The position numbers were made by a program, and so were the translations under genes. Positions 46,324 through 57,313 of a stretch of DNA of 64,000 bases are shown here, piece by piece (position 1 is the first letter of the stretch; each line of letters begins with the position of its first letter). The stretch is from Bog-756 sp963756515 (GTDB lineage Bacteria; Actinomycetota; Acidimicrobiia; Acidimicrobiales; RAAP-2), in assembly GCA_963756515.1 (NCBI GenBank), contig CAVWNV010000013.1:1-64000 (forward strand), in the 5' to 3' direction. The notes under the pieces were generated by a model, which did not search any database, was not told the DNA's origin, and worked only from the letters and a program-made list of their open reading frames with translations.

Positions 46324-46680
46324 ATGGCCCAGCACCAGACCACGCTCATGGACCCACCCATCGAGGACCTCCTCGACAAGGTGGACTCGAAGTTCACCCT
46401 GGTGGCCCTGGCGTCACGGCGGGCCCGCCAGGTCAACAGCTACTACAACTCCCTGGGCGAGGGCCTGGGCGTGGTGGTGCCGCCCCAGGTGGCCTCGGCT
46501 TCGGGCAAGCCCCTGTCGATCGCCTTTGAAGAGGTGGCCGCGGCCAAGGCCACGTACACCCGTCCGGACCCCGAGGAAGTGGCCCTGGCCGAAGCGGCCG
46601 CCCTGGCCCTGCTCGAGGGCGAGGGCGAGGGCGAGGGCGCAGAGGATGATGGGACCTCTCCGAAAGAGACCACCGAGTAG
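46324..46680 (+). CDS. rpoZ: RNA polymerase omega subunit
   Basis: A 118-aa omega subunit, assembling the beta' subunit of RNA polymerase. The core is MDPPIEDLLDKVDSKFTLVA, LASRRARQVNSYYNSLGEGL and PLSIAFEEVAAAKATYTRPD. The acidic C-terminus contains a short EG repeat from GAGGGC triplets. ATG 46324 follows GAAGGA by 5 nt; GTG 46321 is an alternative. Confidence 0.93.
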   Translation: MAQHQTTLMDPPIEDLLDKVDSKFTLVALASRRARQVNSYYNSLGEGLGVVVPPQVASASGKPLSIAFEEVAAAKATYTRPDPEEVALAEAAALALLEGEGEGEGAEDDGTSPKETTE

Positions 46681-46752
46681 ACGGCCGGACCCGGGTGCGA
46701 CCCGGGTCGGCGCGACACCGGGCCTCGACCCGGGAGAGGGGGTCGGCCTCAG

Positions 46753-47979
46753 GTGACGGACAGAGCGCCTGTTGTGGTCCTCGGGGTGTCAGCTGGCATC
46801 GCCGCCTACAAGGCCGTCGAAGTCTGTCGCCGCCTGGTCGATGCCGGCGTCCACGTGGCACCGGTACTGACCGAGCGAGCCACCCATTTCGTCGGCAAGA
46901 CCACCTTCGACGCCCTGGGCTCAGAGGCCGCGCAGGTCTCGCTCTGGGACGAGGATTCGGTCATCCCCCACACCCGTCTGGGCCAACGGGCCGATCTCGT
47001 GGTGGTGGCGCCGGCCACCGCCGACCTGTTGGCTCGCTATGCCGGCGGCTTCGCCGACGACCTGCTCACCGCCACCCTGGTGGCTACGACGGCACCGGTC
47101 GTGGTGTGCCCGGCCATGCACACCGAGATGTGGGAGCACCCGGCTGTCCAGCACAACTTGTCCGTCCTGCGCCGACGCGGGGTGACGATCGTGCCGCCCG
47201 AGGAGGGCCGTCTGGCCGGCGGGGACTCCGGCGCCGGACGGCTGGCCGACCCGTCGGTCATCGTGGAGACGGTGTTGGGACTGTTGGGGGCGGCACCGAC
47301 CGATCCCGTCGCCTCGTCCGCGGCGGCGGATCTCACCGGAACGAGGGTACTGATCTCGGCCGGGGGGACGCGCGAGCCGATCGATCCCGTCCGATTCATC
47401 ACCAACCGGTCGTCGGGGAAGCAGGGGCACGCCCTGGCCGCGGCGGCCCGCCGTCGCGGGGCCGAGGTGGTGCTGGTCACCACCAGCCAGCAGCCGGTGG
47501 CCCTCGGGGTGGTGGTCGAGAGGGTGGAGACCGCCGCCGAGATGGAGGCGGTCATGCTGGACCACGCCACCGGCGCCGCAGTGGTGATCATGGCCGCGGC
47601 GGTGGCGGACTTCCGGCCCAAGGTGGCGACCGAGGCCAAGCTGCACAAGGCCGACGGGGTTCCTGACCTGGTTCTCGAGGCGACCCCGGACATCCTGGCC
47701 GAGCTGGGTCGGCTGCGCCGGCCCGGGCAGGTGCTGGTGGGCTTCGCGGCCGAGACCGAGGACCTGGCCGCCCGGGCCGAGGCCAAATTGCGGGCCAAGG
47801 GGGTGGACCTCATGGTGGCCAACGACGTGTCGGCCCCCGGAGTCGGATTCGATCACGACACCAACGAGGTCACCATCTTCGGAACCGACGGTTCGGCCGC
47901 CCCGGTGGCCCTCCGGACCAAGGACGCCGTGGCCGACGCCATATTGGATAGGGTGTGCGCGCTGTTACAACCATCGTGA
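46753..47979 (+). CDS. coaBC: Bifunctional phosphopantothenoylcysteine decarboxylase/synthetase
   Basis: A 408-aa enzyme carrying out two coenzyme A steps. The N-terminal FMN-dependent CoaC part shows LGVSAGIAAYKAVEVCRRL, VVVAPATADLLARYAGGFAD and VVCPAMHTEMWEHPAVQHN. The C-terminal CoaB part begins VLISAGGTREPIDPVRFITN, with RSSGKQGHALAAAA and the later LVGFAAETEDL and VANDVSAPGVGFDHDTNEV. The flap motif reads GRLAGGDSGAGRL, with Gly where the Escherichia-type LACGD carries its catalytic Cys. GTG 46753 is 72 bp after rpoZ. Confidence 0.94.
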   Translation: MTDRAPVVVLGVSAGIAAYKAVEVCRRLVDAGVHVAPVLTERATHFVGKTTFDALGSEAAQVSLWDEDSVIPHTRLGQRADLVVVAPATADLLARYAGGFADDLLTATLVATTAPVVVCPAMHTEMWEHPAVQHNLSVLRRRGVTIVPPEEGRLAGGDSGAGRLADPSVIVETVLGLLGAAPTDPVASSAAADLTGTRVLISAGGTREPIDPVRFITNRSSGKQGHALAAAARRRGAEVVLVTTSQQPVALGVVVERVETAAEMEAVMLDHATGAAVVIMAAAVADFRPKVATEAKLHKADGVPDLVLEATPDILAELGRLRRPGQVLVGFAAETEDLAARAEAKLRAKGVDLMVANDVSAPGVGFDHDTNEVTIFGTDGSAAPVALRTKDAVADAILDRVCALLQPS

Positions 47980-48100
47980 GCTGGATGCATTCGCCTCTGC
48001 GGTCCGATCTACACGGACCACGGGCCGCGGTCGCCCCGTTCCCGACGTCGGGCGAGACTCCACCACCGGTCGATCGCCCCCAACCAGAATGGAACCTCCT
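47980..48100 (+). promoter_or_regulatory. metK leader region
   Basis: A TAGGGT hexamer at about 47949-47954, in the end of coaBC, is a candidate -10 and would give a leader of about 140 nt. The leader contains a 6-bp hairpin GGTCCG-7 nt-CGGACC (48001-48019) and a palindrome CCCGACGTCGGG (48041-48052). I could not match any SAM riboswitch class. Confidence 0.3.
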
Positions 48101-49297
<1,197 letters not shown>

Positions 49298-49332
49298 GCC
49301 GGCCCCCGCGGCCCGCCCCGGCCGTCGACGGG

Positions 49333-51132
49333 GTGGCCCACCTGGTCCGGGTGGTCCCCGACGTCCCGGCCATCCACCGTCGCTTCGACTACTCGGTGCC
49401 ACCGGCCCTCGAGCCGGACCTGCGGGTCGGTAGCCGGGTCCGGGTCGAGCTGCACGGCCGTCGCGTGGGCGCGTGGGTGGTGGAGGACCGGGTCTCGGGC
49501 ACGGCCGGTGTCCGACCCAAGCCCCTGGCCGGATCCAGCGGCGACGGGCCGCCGCCGGCACTGGTGTCACTGGCCGAGTGGGCAGCGTGGCGATGGGCGG
49601 GCCCACTGTCCTCATTCCTCGGTACCGCGTCACCGCCGCGGGTGGTGCGGGGGGCCTGGAGCCGGTCCGAACCATCCCCGGACCCGGCCGGCGCCGTCGG
49701 CCCGGGGGTCCGGCCCCCGCCATCGCCGGGAGGGGGATCGGTGGCGCTCGTCGACGCCACCCTGGACGGAGGGGGGGCGGCTTCGGTGGTCCGACTGGCA
49801 CCCGCCCTCGACGCCACCCTGATCGTGCTCGAACTGGTCCACCGGCTCGGCCCCGCCGGGGTGCTGGTGCTGGCCCCCTCGTCGGCCCGGGCGACCCAAC
49901 TGGCCTCCCGCCTCCGGGGTGCGGGTCTGGATGTGTCACTCATGCCCGACGGGTGGGAGCGTGCCGCCACCGGGGCCACCGTGGTGGTCGGGTCACGAGC
50001 CGCGGCCTGGGCGCCGGTTCCCCGGCTGCGGGCCGCGGTGGTACTGGATGCCCACGACGAGGCGTACCGGGAGGAGCGGGCCCCGACCTGGTCGGCAGTG
50101 GACGTGGTGGTCGAACGGGGTCGACGCCACCGGTCCCCGGTGGTGCTGGTCAGCAGCTGCCCGACCGTGTCGATGGCCGAGGGCCGCACCATGGTGACCA
50201 CGGCCCGTTCGGTGGAGCGCCGGGGTTGGCCGGTGGTTGAGCTCATCGACCGCACCGGGGACGATCCGAGGACCGGACTGTTCTCCGAGCGTCTGGCCCA
50301 CCGGTTGCACGCCACCCTCGACCGCCCCGGGGGCCGGGTCGTGTGCATCCTGAACCGGACGGGCCGCGCCCGGCTGCTGGCCTGTGCCCAGTGCGGATCC
50401 CTGGCCACGTGCACCCGATGTGGAGGGGCCGTGGCCCAGAGCCCGGATGGCGCTGGGCTCCGGTGCCGTCGGTGCGAGGAGCCACGCCCGGCCGTGTGCG
50501 CGCAGTGCGACTCGACCCGACTCAAGGCACTCCGGATCGGGGTCACCCGGGCCACCGAGGAGCTGTCGGCGCTGACCGGGGTGGAGGCCCGCGAGGTCAC
50601 CGCGTCCTCCGAGCCGACCGATCTGGCCACGGCCCGGTTGGTGGTGGGGACCGAGGCGGCGCTCCATCGGGTGACCCGCGCCGATGTCGTGGCCTTCCTC
50701 GATATCGACCAGCACCTGCTGGCGGCGCGGTTCGGAGCCGGCGAGGAGACGCTGGCCCTACTGGCCCGGGCCTCGCGTCTGGTCGGGGCCCGGGACGGTG
50801 GCGGCCGACTGCTGGTGCAGACCCGGATCCCCGACCACGAGGTGCTGCGGGCGGCCGTGCACGCCGACCCGACCCTGCTGCTGGGGGAGGAGCGGGCCAT
50901 CCGTCGCACCCTCGGCCTCCCTCCCTTCGGGGCCCTGGCCGTGCTCCGCGGCCCCGGTGCGCCCACCTACGCCGAGATGGTCGGCGCCGTCGACGGTGTG
51001 GGTGTGTCGCCCCTACCGGGGGACGGTTGGTTGGTCCGCGCCACCACCCAGTCGGACCTGGCCGACGCGCTGGCCTCCGTTCCCCGCCCGCCCGGTCGAC
51101 TGCGGGTGGAGGTCGACCCTACCGATGTCTGA
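49333..51132 (+). CDS. priA: PriA-like primosomal protein N', ATPase site degenerate
   Basis: A 599-aa PriA homologue in its usual actinobacterial place after metK. The N-terminal DNA-binding domain (VPAIHRRFDYSVPPALEPDL) and the zinc module with four CxxC pairs (LACAQCGSLATCTRCGGAVA, RCRRCEE, VCAQCDST) are intact. The expected Walker A (GxTGSGKT) is replaced by DATLDGGGAASV, and the DEEH box by VVLDAHDEAYREE. It is therefore unlikely to be an active helicase and may only bind forks and partners, as inferred for other actinobacterial PriA proteins. Confidence 0.88.
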   Translation: MAHLVRVVPDVPAIHRRFDYSVPPALEPDLRVGSRVRVELHGRRVGAWVVEDRVSGTAGVRPKPLAGSSGDGPPPALVSLAEWAAWRWAGPLSSFLGTASPPRVVRGAWSRSEPSPDPAGAVGPGVRPPPSPGGGSVALVDATLDGGGAASVVRLAPALDATLIVLELVHRLGPAGVLVLAPSSARATQLASRLRGAGLDVSLMPDGWERAATGATVVVGSRAAAWAPVPRLRAAVVLDAHDEAYREERAPTWSAVDVVVERGRRHRSPVVLVSSCPTVSMAEGRTMVTTARSVERRGWPVVELIDRTGDDPRTGLFSERLAHRLHATLDRPGGRVVCILNRTGRARLLACAQCGSLATCTRCGGAVAQSPDGAGLRCRRCEEPRPAVCAQCDSTRLKALRIGVTRATEELSALTGVEAREVTASSEPTDLATARLVVGTEAALHRVTRADVVAFLDIDQHLLAARFGAGEETLALLARASRLVGARDGGGRLLVQTRIPDHEVLRAAVHADPTLLLGEERAIRRTLGLPPFGALAVLRGPGAPTYAEMVGAVDGVGVSPLPGDGWLVRATTQSDLADALASVPRPPGRLRVEVDPTDV

Positions 51133-51155
51133 GGTAGACGGGCCGACACATCCCG

Positions 51156-51167
51156 TAGACTGGGAGC
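51156..51167 (+). promoter_or_regulatory. Leaderless promoter of def
   Basis: TAGACT at 51156-51161, 6 nt before ATG 51168. Confidence 0.55.
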
Positions 51168-51713
51168 ATGTCCTCCTACTCCGTGCGCGTCTACGGCGAT
51201 CCGGTGTTGAAGCAGGTGGCCCGCAACGTCGAGGAGGTCGACGGCTCCCTGGCCCGGCTGGTCGACGACATGGTCGAGACCATGTACGGATCGGAGGGCG
51301 CCGGCCTGGCCGCACCCCAGGTCGGCGTGCAGAAGCGTCTCTTCGTCTACGACGTCGGCGCCGGTCCGGAGGCGATCATCAACCCGACCATCGTGGAGAC
51401 GGGTGGGGAGTGGTACTACGGCGAGGGCTGCCTCTCCATCCCTGGCCTCCGCCTCGGGATCGTCCGGCCCAACCAGGTACACCTCCGGGGCTATGACCTC
51501 GACGGCGAGGAGGTATCTCTCGAGGCCGACGAGTTCCTGGGCCGGGTGTTCCAGCACGAGGTCGACCATCTCGACGGCGTGCTGATGGTCGAGCGCCTCG
51601 AAGACGATATGCGCAAGCAGGCACTGCGGGTCCTGCGTGACCGGGCCCTCGGCCTCGACACCTCGGCCATGGAGGCCAAGCTGGTCTCGGCCGAGAGCGA
51701 ACCGGACGTCTGA
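51168..51713 (+). CDS. def: Peptide deformylase
   Basis: A 181-aa metalloprotease removing the N-formyl group from new proteins. All three motifs are intact: EGAGLAAPQVGVQK, GEGCLSIPGLRLG (metal Cys) and RVFQHEVDHLDGVL (HExxH). The next gene, fmt, adds the formyl group; each has its own leaderless promoter despite only 43 bp between them. Confidence 0.97.
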   Translation: MSSYSVRVYGDPVLKQVARNVEEVDGSLARLVDDMVETMYGSEGAGLAAPQVGVQKRLFVYDVGAGPEAIINPTIVETGGEWYYGEGCLSIPGLRLGIVRPNQVHLRGYDLDGEEVSLEADEFLGRVFQHEVDHLDGVLMVERLEDDMRKQALRVLRDRALGLDTSAMEAKLVSAESEPDV

Positions 51714-51744
51714 GGGATTCGGCCTGACGCCACCGGCCGCCGGG

Positions 51745-51756
51745 TAGCGTCAGGGC
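51745..51756 (+). promoter_or_regulatory. Leaderless promoter of fmt
   Basis: TAGCGT at 51745-51750, 6 nt before ATG 51757. Confidence 0.5.
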
Positions 51757-52647
51757 ATGGCCCGCCTGGTGTTCCTGGGTACCCCCGACGCCGCGGTGGA
51801 GCCGCTGCGCACACTGGTGGCATCCGGGCACGACGTGGCCCTGGTGGTCAGCCGACCGGACAAGCGCCGCGGTCGGGGGGCCGCTCCGGCTCCCAGTCCG
51901 GTGAAGGAGGCCGCTCTCGAGCTCGGTCTGGCCGTGACCGACTCGCTGGCGGACGTGGTCGACACCGGGGCGGAGCTCGGGGTGGTGGTGGCGTACGGCC
52001 GGATCATCCCCTCGTCGGTGCTGCACACCGTGCCCATGGTCAATCTGCACTTCTCCCTGTTGCCCCGTTGGCGGGGGGCGGCCCCGGTCGAACGGGCCAT
52101 CCTCGAAGACGATGCCGAAACCGGGGTCTGTCTCATGGCGGTGGAGGCGGGACTGGACACCGGGGGTGTCTACGCCGTGGCCGCCACCACCATCGGAACG
52201 GAGGAGACCGCCGAGGAGCTGCGTCAACGGCTGGTGACCCTGGGTTGCGGCCTGCTCGAGGAGCACCTGGGCCGGGGTCTGACCGGCCTGCCCGTGCCCC
52301 GTGACCAGGTGGGGGCCCCGTCCTACGCCGAGAAGATCCGGCCCGGCGAGCTCGAACTGGACTGGGAGCAGCCGGCGTCCCAGCTGCGCCGGGTGGTCCG
52401 GGTGGGCCGGGCCTGGACCACGTTCCGCCGCCGCCGGCTCGGCATCCACCGGGCCTCAGCCGTCCCGGACGAAAGTGGCCACCCGCGGGGAGGGCCGACG
52501 GGCCTACTCCACGGCGTCGACGTCACCGCCGGAGGGGACTCCGAGCTCCGTCTGGTCACCGTCCAGCCGGAGGGGCGGCGACCGATGTCTGCCGCTGACT
52601 GGATCCGTGGCGTCCGACCCGAGCCGGGCGAGCGGTTGGGCACCTGA
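51757..52647 (+). CDS. fmt: Methionyl-tRNA formyltransferase
   Basis: A 296-aa enzyme formylating initiator Met-tRNA from 10-formyl-THF. It starts MARLVFLGTPDAAVEPLRTL, with VVAYGRIIPSSVLHTVPMVN, LHFSLLPRWRGAAPVERAIL (active-site His) and DDAETGVCLMAVEAGLDTGG, and the C-terminal OB domain from about residue 205 (YAEKIRPGELELDW). A 16S rRNA m5C methyltransferase gene (rsmB) commonly follows fmt in actinobacteria but is absent here. Confidence 0.96.
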   Translation: MARLVFLGTPDAAVEPLRTLVASGHDVALVVSRPDKRRGRGAAPAPSPVKEAALELGLAVTDSLADVVDTGAELGVVVAYGRIIPSSVLHTVPMVNLHFSLLPRWRGAAPVERAILEDDAETGVCLMAVEAGLDTGGVYAVAATTIGTEETAEELRQRLVTLGCGLLEEHLGRGLTGLPVPRDQVGAPSYAEKIRPGELELDWEQPASQLRRVVRVGRAWTTFRRRRLGIHRASAVPDESGHPRGGPTGLLHGVDVTAGGDSELRLVTVQPEGRRPMSAADWIRGVRPEPGERLGT

Positions 52648-52685
52648 CCTGGGCCTGTCCCCGATCTGTCCCCAGCCCGGCCCAG

Positions 52686-52699
52686 TAGGCTCACCGTCG
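52686..52699 (+). promoter_or_regulatory. Leaderless promoter of rpe
   Basis: TAGGCT at 52686-52691, 8 nt before ATG 52700. Confidence 0.5.
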
Positions 52700-53395
52700 A
52701 TGGCGAGCTCACCTGCACGGCCCGAACTGCGAGTGGCCCCGTCGATCCTCTCGGCCGACTTCGGCAACCTGTCCCATGCGGTCGACCTGGTCTCGCCCGG
52801 ATCGAGCTGGCTCCACGTGGACGTTATGGACGGACACTTCGTGCCCAACCTGACCGTCGGTCCGCCGGTGGTGTCGTCCCTCCGCGAGCACACGGACCTG
52901 TTCTTCGACACCCACCTCATGATCTCGGATCCCCACCTCTTCCTCGAGGCCTTTCGCGACGCCGGGGCCGACGGCTGCACCGTGCACGTGGAGGTGGGTC
53001 GTTCGGCCGAGCTGATCTCCCAGATGCGCGAGCTCGGCCTCCGGGTGGGACTGGCCGCCAATCCCGACACCCCGTTCGAGGCCCTCGAGCCCTTTCTCGA
53101 CCAGGTGGACCTGATCCTGTGCATGACGGTGTTCCCCGGCTTCGGGGGGCAGTCCTTCATCGCCGACGTGATGCCCAAGGTGCACCAGGTCCGGGATGCG
53201 GCCGACCGGTCCGGGCTCATCCTGGACGTGGAGGTGGACGGAGGGATCGACCCGGTCACGGTGGTCGATGCGGCCCGCTCCGGTGCCAATGTCTTCGTGG
53301 CCGGCTCGGCCGTGTTCGGCCGGGCCCACCCCCTCGAGGCCGCCGCCGACATCCTTCGGGCCGCGGTCGACGCAGTGGACGGCGGCGCGCCCTGA
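52700..53395 (+). CDS. rpe: Ribulose-phosphate 3-epimerase
   Basis: A 231-aa TIM barrel interconverting ribulose 5- and xylulose 5-phosphate; ribulose 5-phosphate is also the substrate of RibB encoded nearby. Motifs: VAPSILSADFGNLSHAVDLV, LHVDVMDGHFVPNLTVGPPV, FDTHLMISDPHLFLEAF, MTVFPGFGGQSFIADVMPKV and LDVEVDGGIDPVTVVDAARS. ATG 52700 is fixed by the TAGGCT 8 nt upstream. Confidence 0.96.
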   Translation: MASSPARPELRVAPSILSADFGNLSHAVDLVSPGSSWLHVDVMDGHFVPNLTVGPPVVSSLREHTDLFFDTHLMISDPHLFLEAFRDAGADGCTVHVEVGRSAELISQMRELGLRVGLAANPDTPFEALEPFLDQVDLILCMTVFPGFGGQSFIADVMPKVHQVRDAADRSGLILDVEVDGGIDPVTVVDAARSGANVFVAGSAVFGRAHPLEAAADILRAAVDAVDGGAP

Positions 53396-53436
53396 GCGAC
53401 GAAACCACACCGGATGGCGGCGCAGACGCCGGGTGG

Positions 53437-54441
53437 ATGGGGCGCGCCATCGAGGCGGCGGAGTCCGTCCGGGGGCGCACCGCCCCGAACCCGTCGGTCG
53501 GTGCAGTGGTGGTGCCAGCCGGGGACGCCTCGGGCGACTCGGCCTGGTTCGTCGGCGCGACCGCCCCCCTCGGAGGTCCCCACGCCGAGGTGGCGGCTCT
53601 GGCCGCGGCCGGGCCGCGGGCCCGGGCCGGCACGCTGTACGTCACCCTGGAGCCGTGCGCGCACCATGGCCGGACCCCGCCCTGTACCGACGCCATCGTG
53701 GCCGCCGGAATCCGCCGGGTGGTCGTCGGCGTGACCGATCCCGACCCCCAGGTGGACGGGGCCGGCATCGCGGCGCTGCGGGCCGCCGGCGTCGATGTCG
53801 AGACAGGAGTGGGGGAGGACGAGGTCGGCGGGCAGCTGGCCGCCTACCTCAAGCATCGGCGCACCGGCCGGCCGCTGGTGATCCTCAAGCTGGCGTCCAC
53901 CCTGGACGGACGCTCGGCCGCGCCCGACGGTTCCAGTCGATGGATCACCGGAGCAGTGGCCCGGGCCGACGTCCACCGCCTACGGGCCCGGTCGGACGCG
54001 GTGCTGGTGGGCGCGGGAACCGTCCGGGCCGACGATCCGGCCCTGACCGTGCGCCTCCCTCCGGACGACCCCTGGTTCCGGGCTCCCGACCAGCAGCCCC
54101 TGCGCGTGGTGCTGGGCGCCTCGCCGCCCGGTGCGGCCGTCGCCCCCGCCCTCGAACTGAGCGGAGACCTCCAAGGTGTCCTCGACGAGCTGGGTCGCCG
54201 GGGGATCCTCCAGCTTCTGGTGGAGGGGGGCGCCCGGGTGGCCCACGCCTTCCACCGATCCGGGCTGGTGGACCGCTATGTGCTCTATCTGGCCCCCGCC
54301 CTGTTCGGGGGCAGCGACGCCCGGCCCCTGTTCGACGGCCCCGGCGCGCCCACCATCGACCGGCTGTGGCGGGGTCGAACGCTCTCGGTGACTAGCCTGG
54401 GGGACGATCTTCGGGTTGAACTGGCTGCCACCGACGCCTGA
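53437..54441 (+). CDS. ribD: Riboflavin biosynthesis deaminase/reductase
   Basis: A bifunctional enzyme with a pyrimidine deaminase (residues 1-140) and reductase. The zinc site is PHAEVAALAAAGPRARAGTL plus LEPCAHHGRTPPCTDAIVAA; the reductase part has ILKLASTLDGRSAAPDGSSR, WITGAVARADVHRLRARSDA and LLVEGGARVAHAFHRSGLVD. The first ATG is 53437. Family alignment wants a few residues more, and the only upstream codon available is CTG 53392, within CTGA overlapping the rpe stop, giving 349 aa. So the true start may be that CTG. Confidence 0.92.
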   Translation: MGRAIEAAESVRGRTAPNPSVGAVVVPAGDASGDSAWFVGATAPLGGPHAEVAALAAAGPRARAGTLYVTLEPCAHHGRTPPCTDAIVAAGIRRVVVGVTDPDPQVDGAGIAALRAAGVDVETGVGEDEVGGQLAAYLKHRRTGRPLVILKLASTLDGRSAAPDGSSRWITGAVARADVHRLRARSDAVLVGAGTVRADDPALTVRLPPDDPWFRAPDQQPLRVVLGASPPGAAVAPALELSGDLQGVLDELGRRGILQLLVEGGARVAHAFHRSGLVDRYVLYLAPALFGGSDARPLFDGPGAPTIDRLWRGRTLSVTSLGDDLRVELAATDA

Positions 54442-54613
54442 CGACCTGCCGCCCGGCGCGGAAATTGCCTAAGGCCAACCCCAAGCCAGCCGACAGTATG
54501 AGGAGGGCTGGCACAGGTGACACCCCGTCACGCCAGGCACACGAAAGCCACGACACGATACCGGACCGCCAATCCACGGCCCGGCCAACTGCACAGAGGG
54601 AGACCGAGGGCCG
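54442..54613 (+). other. 172-bp structured gap where ribE is expected
   Basis: This gap separates ribD from ribBA; in many genomes riboflavin synthase (ribE) sits here. It is less GC-rich than its surroundings and holds no convincing gene. Two hairpins are visible: GCCAGCC-14 nt-GGCTGGC (54485-54512) and GTGAC-5 nt-GTCAC (54517-54531). I looked for the FMN riboswitch and its conserved blocks are not present. It could be a leader with an unrecognised regulatory RNA or the remnant of a deletion. Confidence 0.5.
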
Positions 54614-55820
<1,207 letters not shown>

Positions 55821-55834
<14 letters not shown>

Positions 55835-56414
55835 CCTGACCGTCCTGCCGGACGGGGCCAAGGACCGAGCCGCGGCCCGGGTCGGAACGTCGGTCGAGGG
55901 CACCATCGGTCCCTCGGCCCACCCCGACCCGCCGTCGGGTGCCCGCCTGGGGCTGGCCTGCGCCGAGTTCAACGGCGGGATCACCGACCGGTTGCTGTCG
56001 GCCGCCCTCGACGCCCTAGAGGAGGCCGGTTGCGATCTGTCCCGGGCCATCGTGGTCTGGGTCCCCGGAGCGTTCGAGCTCCCGGTGGTGGCACAGAAGC
56101 TGGCCCTCTCCGAAGCCGTGGACGCGGTGATCTGCCTGGGTGCGGTCATCCGCGGCGACACCGGTCACTACGACTTCGTCGCCGGTGAGTGCGCCTCGGG
56201 TCTGCAACGGGTCCAACTCGACACGGGTGTCCCCGTCGTGTTCGGAGTCCTCACCACCGACACCGTCGACCAGGCGCTGGTGCGCTCGGGGGACGATGAC
56301 GCCAACAAGGGCCGCGAGGCGGCTGAGACCGCCCTGAAGACGCTGGCCGTGCTGGCCGGGGTGTCGGCGGCATCATCCGGTTCCCGGGTGGGGTTCACGG
56401 TCGGCGGGCGCTGA
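55821..56414 (+). CDS. ribH: 6,7-dimethyl-8-ribityllumazine synthase
   Basis: A 197-aa lumazine synthase. The core shows GLACAEFNGGITDRLLSAAL, VVWVPGAFELPVVAQKL, VICLGAVIRGDTGHYDFVAG with catalytic His, and VVFGVLTTDTVDQALVRSG. An N-terminal extension of about 40 residues precedes the core. Its product needs riboflavin synthase (RibE), which is not encoded in this window. ATG 55821 overlaps ribBA; its stop overlaps hisG (TGATG). Confidence 0.94.
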
Positions 56415-57310
56415 TGCTGCGCCTCGTCCTGCCGAAGGGGTCGCTCGAGCGCGCCACCCTGGACCTGTTCGCGGCGGCCGATCTCACCGTCGTCCGGAGT
56501 TCGGAGGTCGACTACCGCGCCGTCATCGACGATCCCCGGGTGGCCGAGGTCCGGATTCTTCGTCCGCAGGAGATCCCGTTGTACGTGGCCGACGGGCTCT
56601 TCGATGCCGGGATCACCGGCCGCGACTGGGTGGAGGAGCGGGGGAGCGCGGTGACCTCGCTCGGGGTGCTCCCATACTCGAAGGCCACGGCCAACCCCAT
56701 CCGCGTGGTGCTGGCCGTGCCGACCGACTCCGCGGTGTCCTCCGTCGATGATCTGGCCCCCACGGGAACCGGAGCCGGCGGGGCGGTGCGGGTCGCCACG
56801 GAGTATCCCGAACTGACCCGCCGTTACCTCGAGGACCACGGGGTCGAGGCCGAGGTCAGCCTGTCCTACGGGGCCACCGAGGCCAAGGTGCCCGACATCG
56901 CCGACTGCGTGGTCGAGATCACCGAGACCGGACGGGCCCTCCGGGCCGCCGGACTGAAGATCGTGGAGACCCTGTTGGTCTCGCACACCGAACTCATCGC
57001 CAACCCGGATGCGGCCGCCGACCCCGACAAGCGCCACGCCATGGGCCAGCTCCTGACGTTGTTGCAAGGGGCCCTCGAGGCCAGGGGGAAGGTGCTGGTC
57101 AAGCTCAATGTTCCGACCGAGCAGCTCCCCGGGGTGATCGAAGTCCTCCCCTCTCTCCGTTCGCCGACGGTGTCCGAGCTGTTCGGGGGAGGGGGATTCG
57201 CCGTGGAGACGGTGGTCCCCAAGTCGGAGATCAATGTCCTGATTCCGGCTCTCAAGGAACGGGGTGCCACCGATATCATCGAGCTGGCCCTCTCGAAGAT
57301 CGTCCACTGA
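56414..57310 (+). CDS. hisG: ATP phosphoribosyltransferase, long form
   Basis: A 298-aa first enzyme of histidine synthesis. Motifs are LRLVLPKGSLERATLDLFAA, VAEVRILRPQEIPLYVADGL, DAGITGRDWVEERGS and the PRPP loop region DIADCVVEITETGRALRAAG. Residues from about 220 form the PII-like regulatory domain of the long, hisZ-independent type. ATG 56414 overlaps the ribH stop, so histidine and riboflavin genes share a transcript. No other his gene is nearby. Confidence 0.95.
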   Translation: MLRLVLPKGSLERATLDLFAAADLTVVRSSEVDYRAVIDDPRVAEVRILRPQEIPLYVADGLFDAGITGRDWVEERGSAVTSLGVLPYSKATANPIRVVLAVPTDSAVSSVDDLAPTGTGAGGAVRVATEYPELTRRYLEDHGVEAEVSLSYGATEAKVPDIADCVVEITETGRALRAAGLKIVETLLVSHTELIANPDAAADPDKRHAMGQLLTLLQGALEARGKVLVKLNVPTEQLPGVIEVLPSLRSPTVSELFGGGGFAVETVVPKSEINVLIPALKERGATDIIELALSKIVH

Positions 57311-57313
57311 GGA

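Noticed and set aside
47980..48100. SAM riboswitch in the metK leader
   Set aside because: Only short hairpins are visible; no conserved SAM-I, SAM-II or SAM-IV core could be matched by eye.
54442..54613. FMN riboswitch, and a c-di-GMP-I riboswitch, upstream of ribBA
   Set aside because: The conserved FMN aptamer blocks are absent. A few bases around 54510-54560 loosely resemble the c-di-GMP motif, but its core sequences and spacing are not met.
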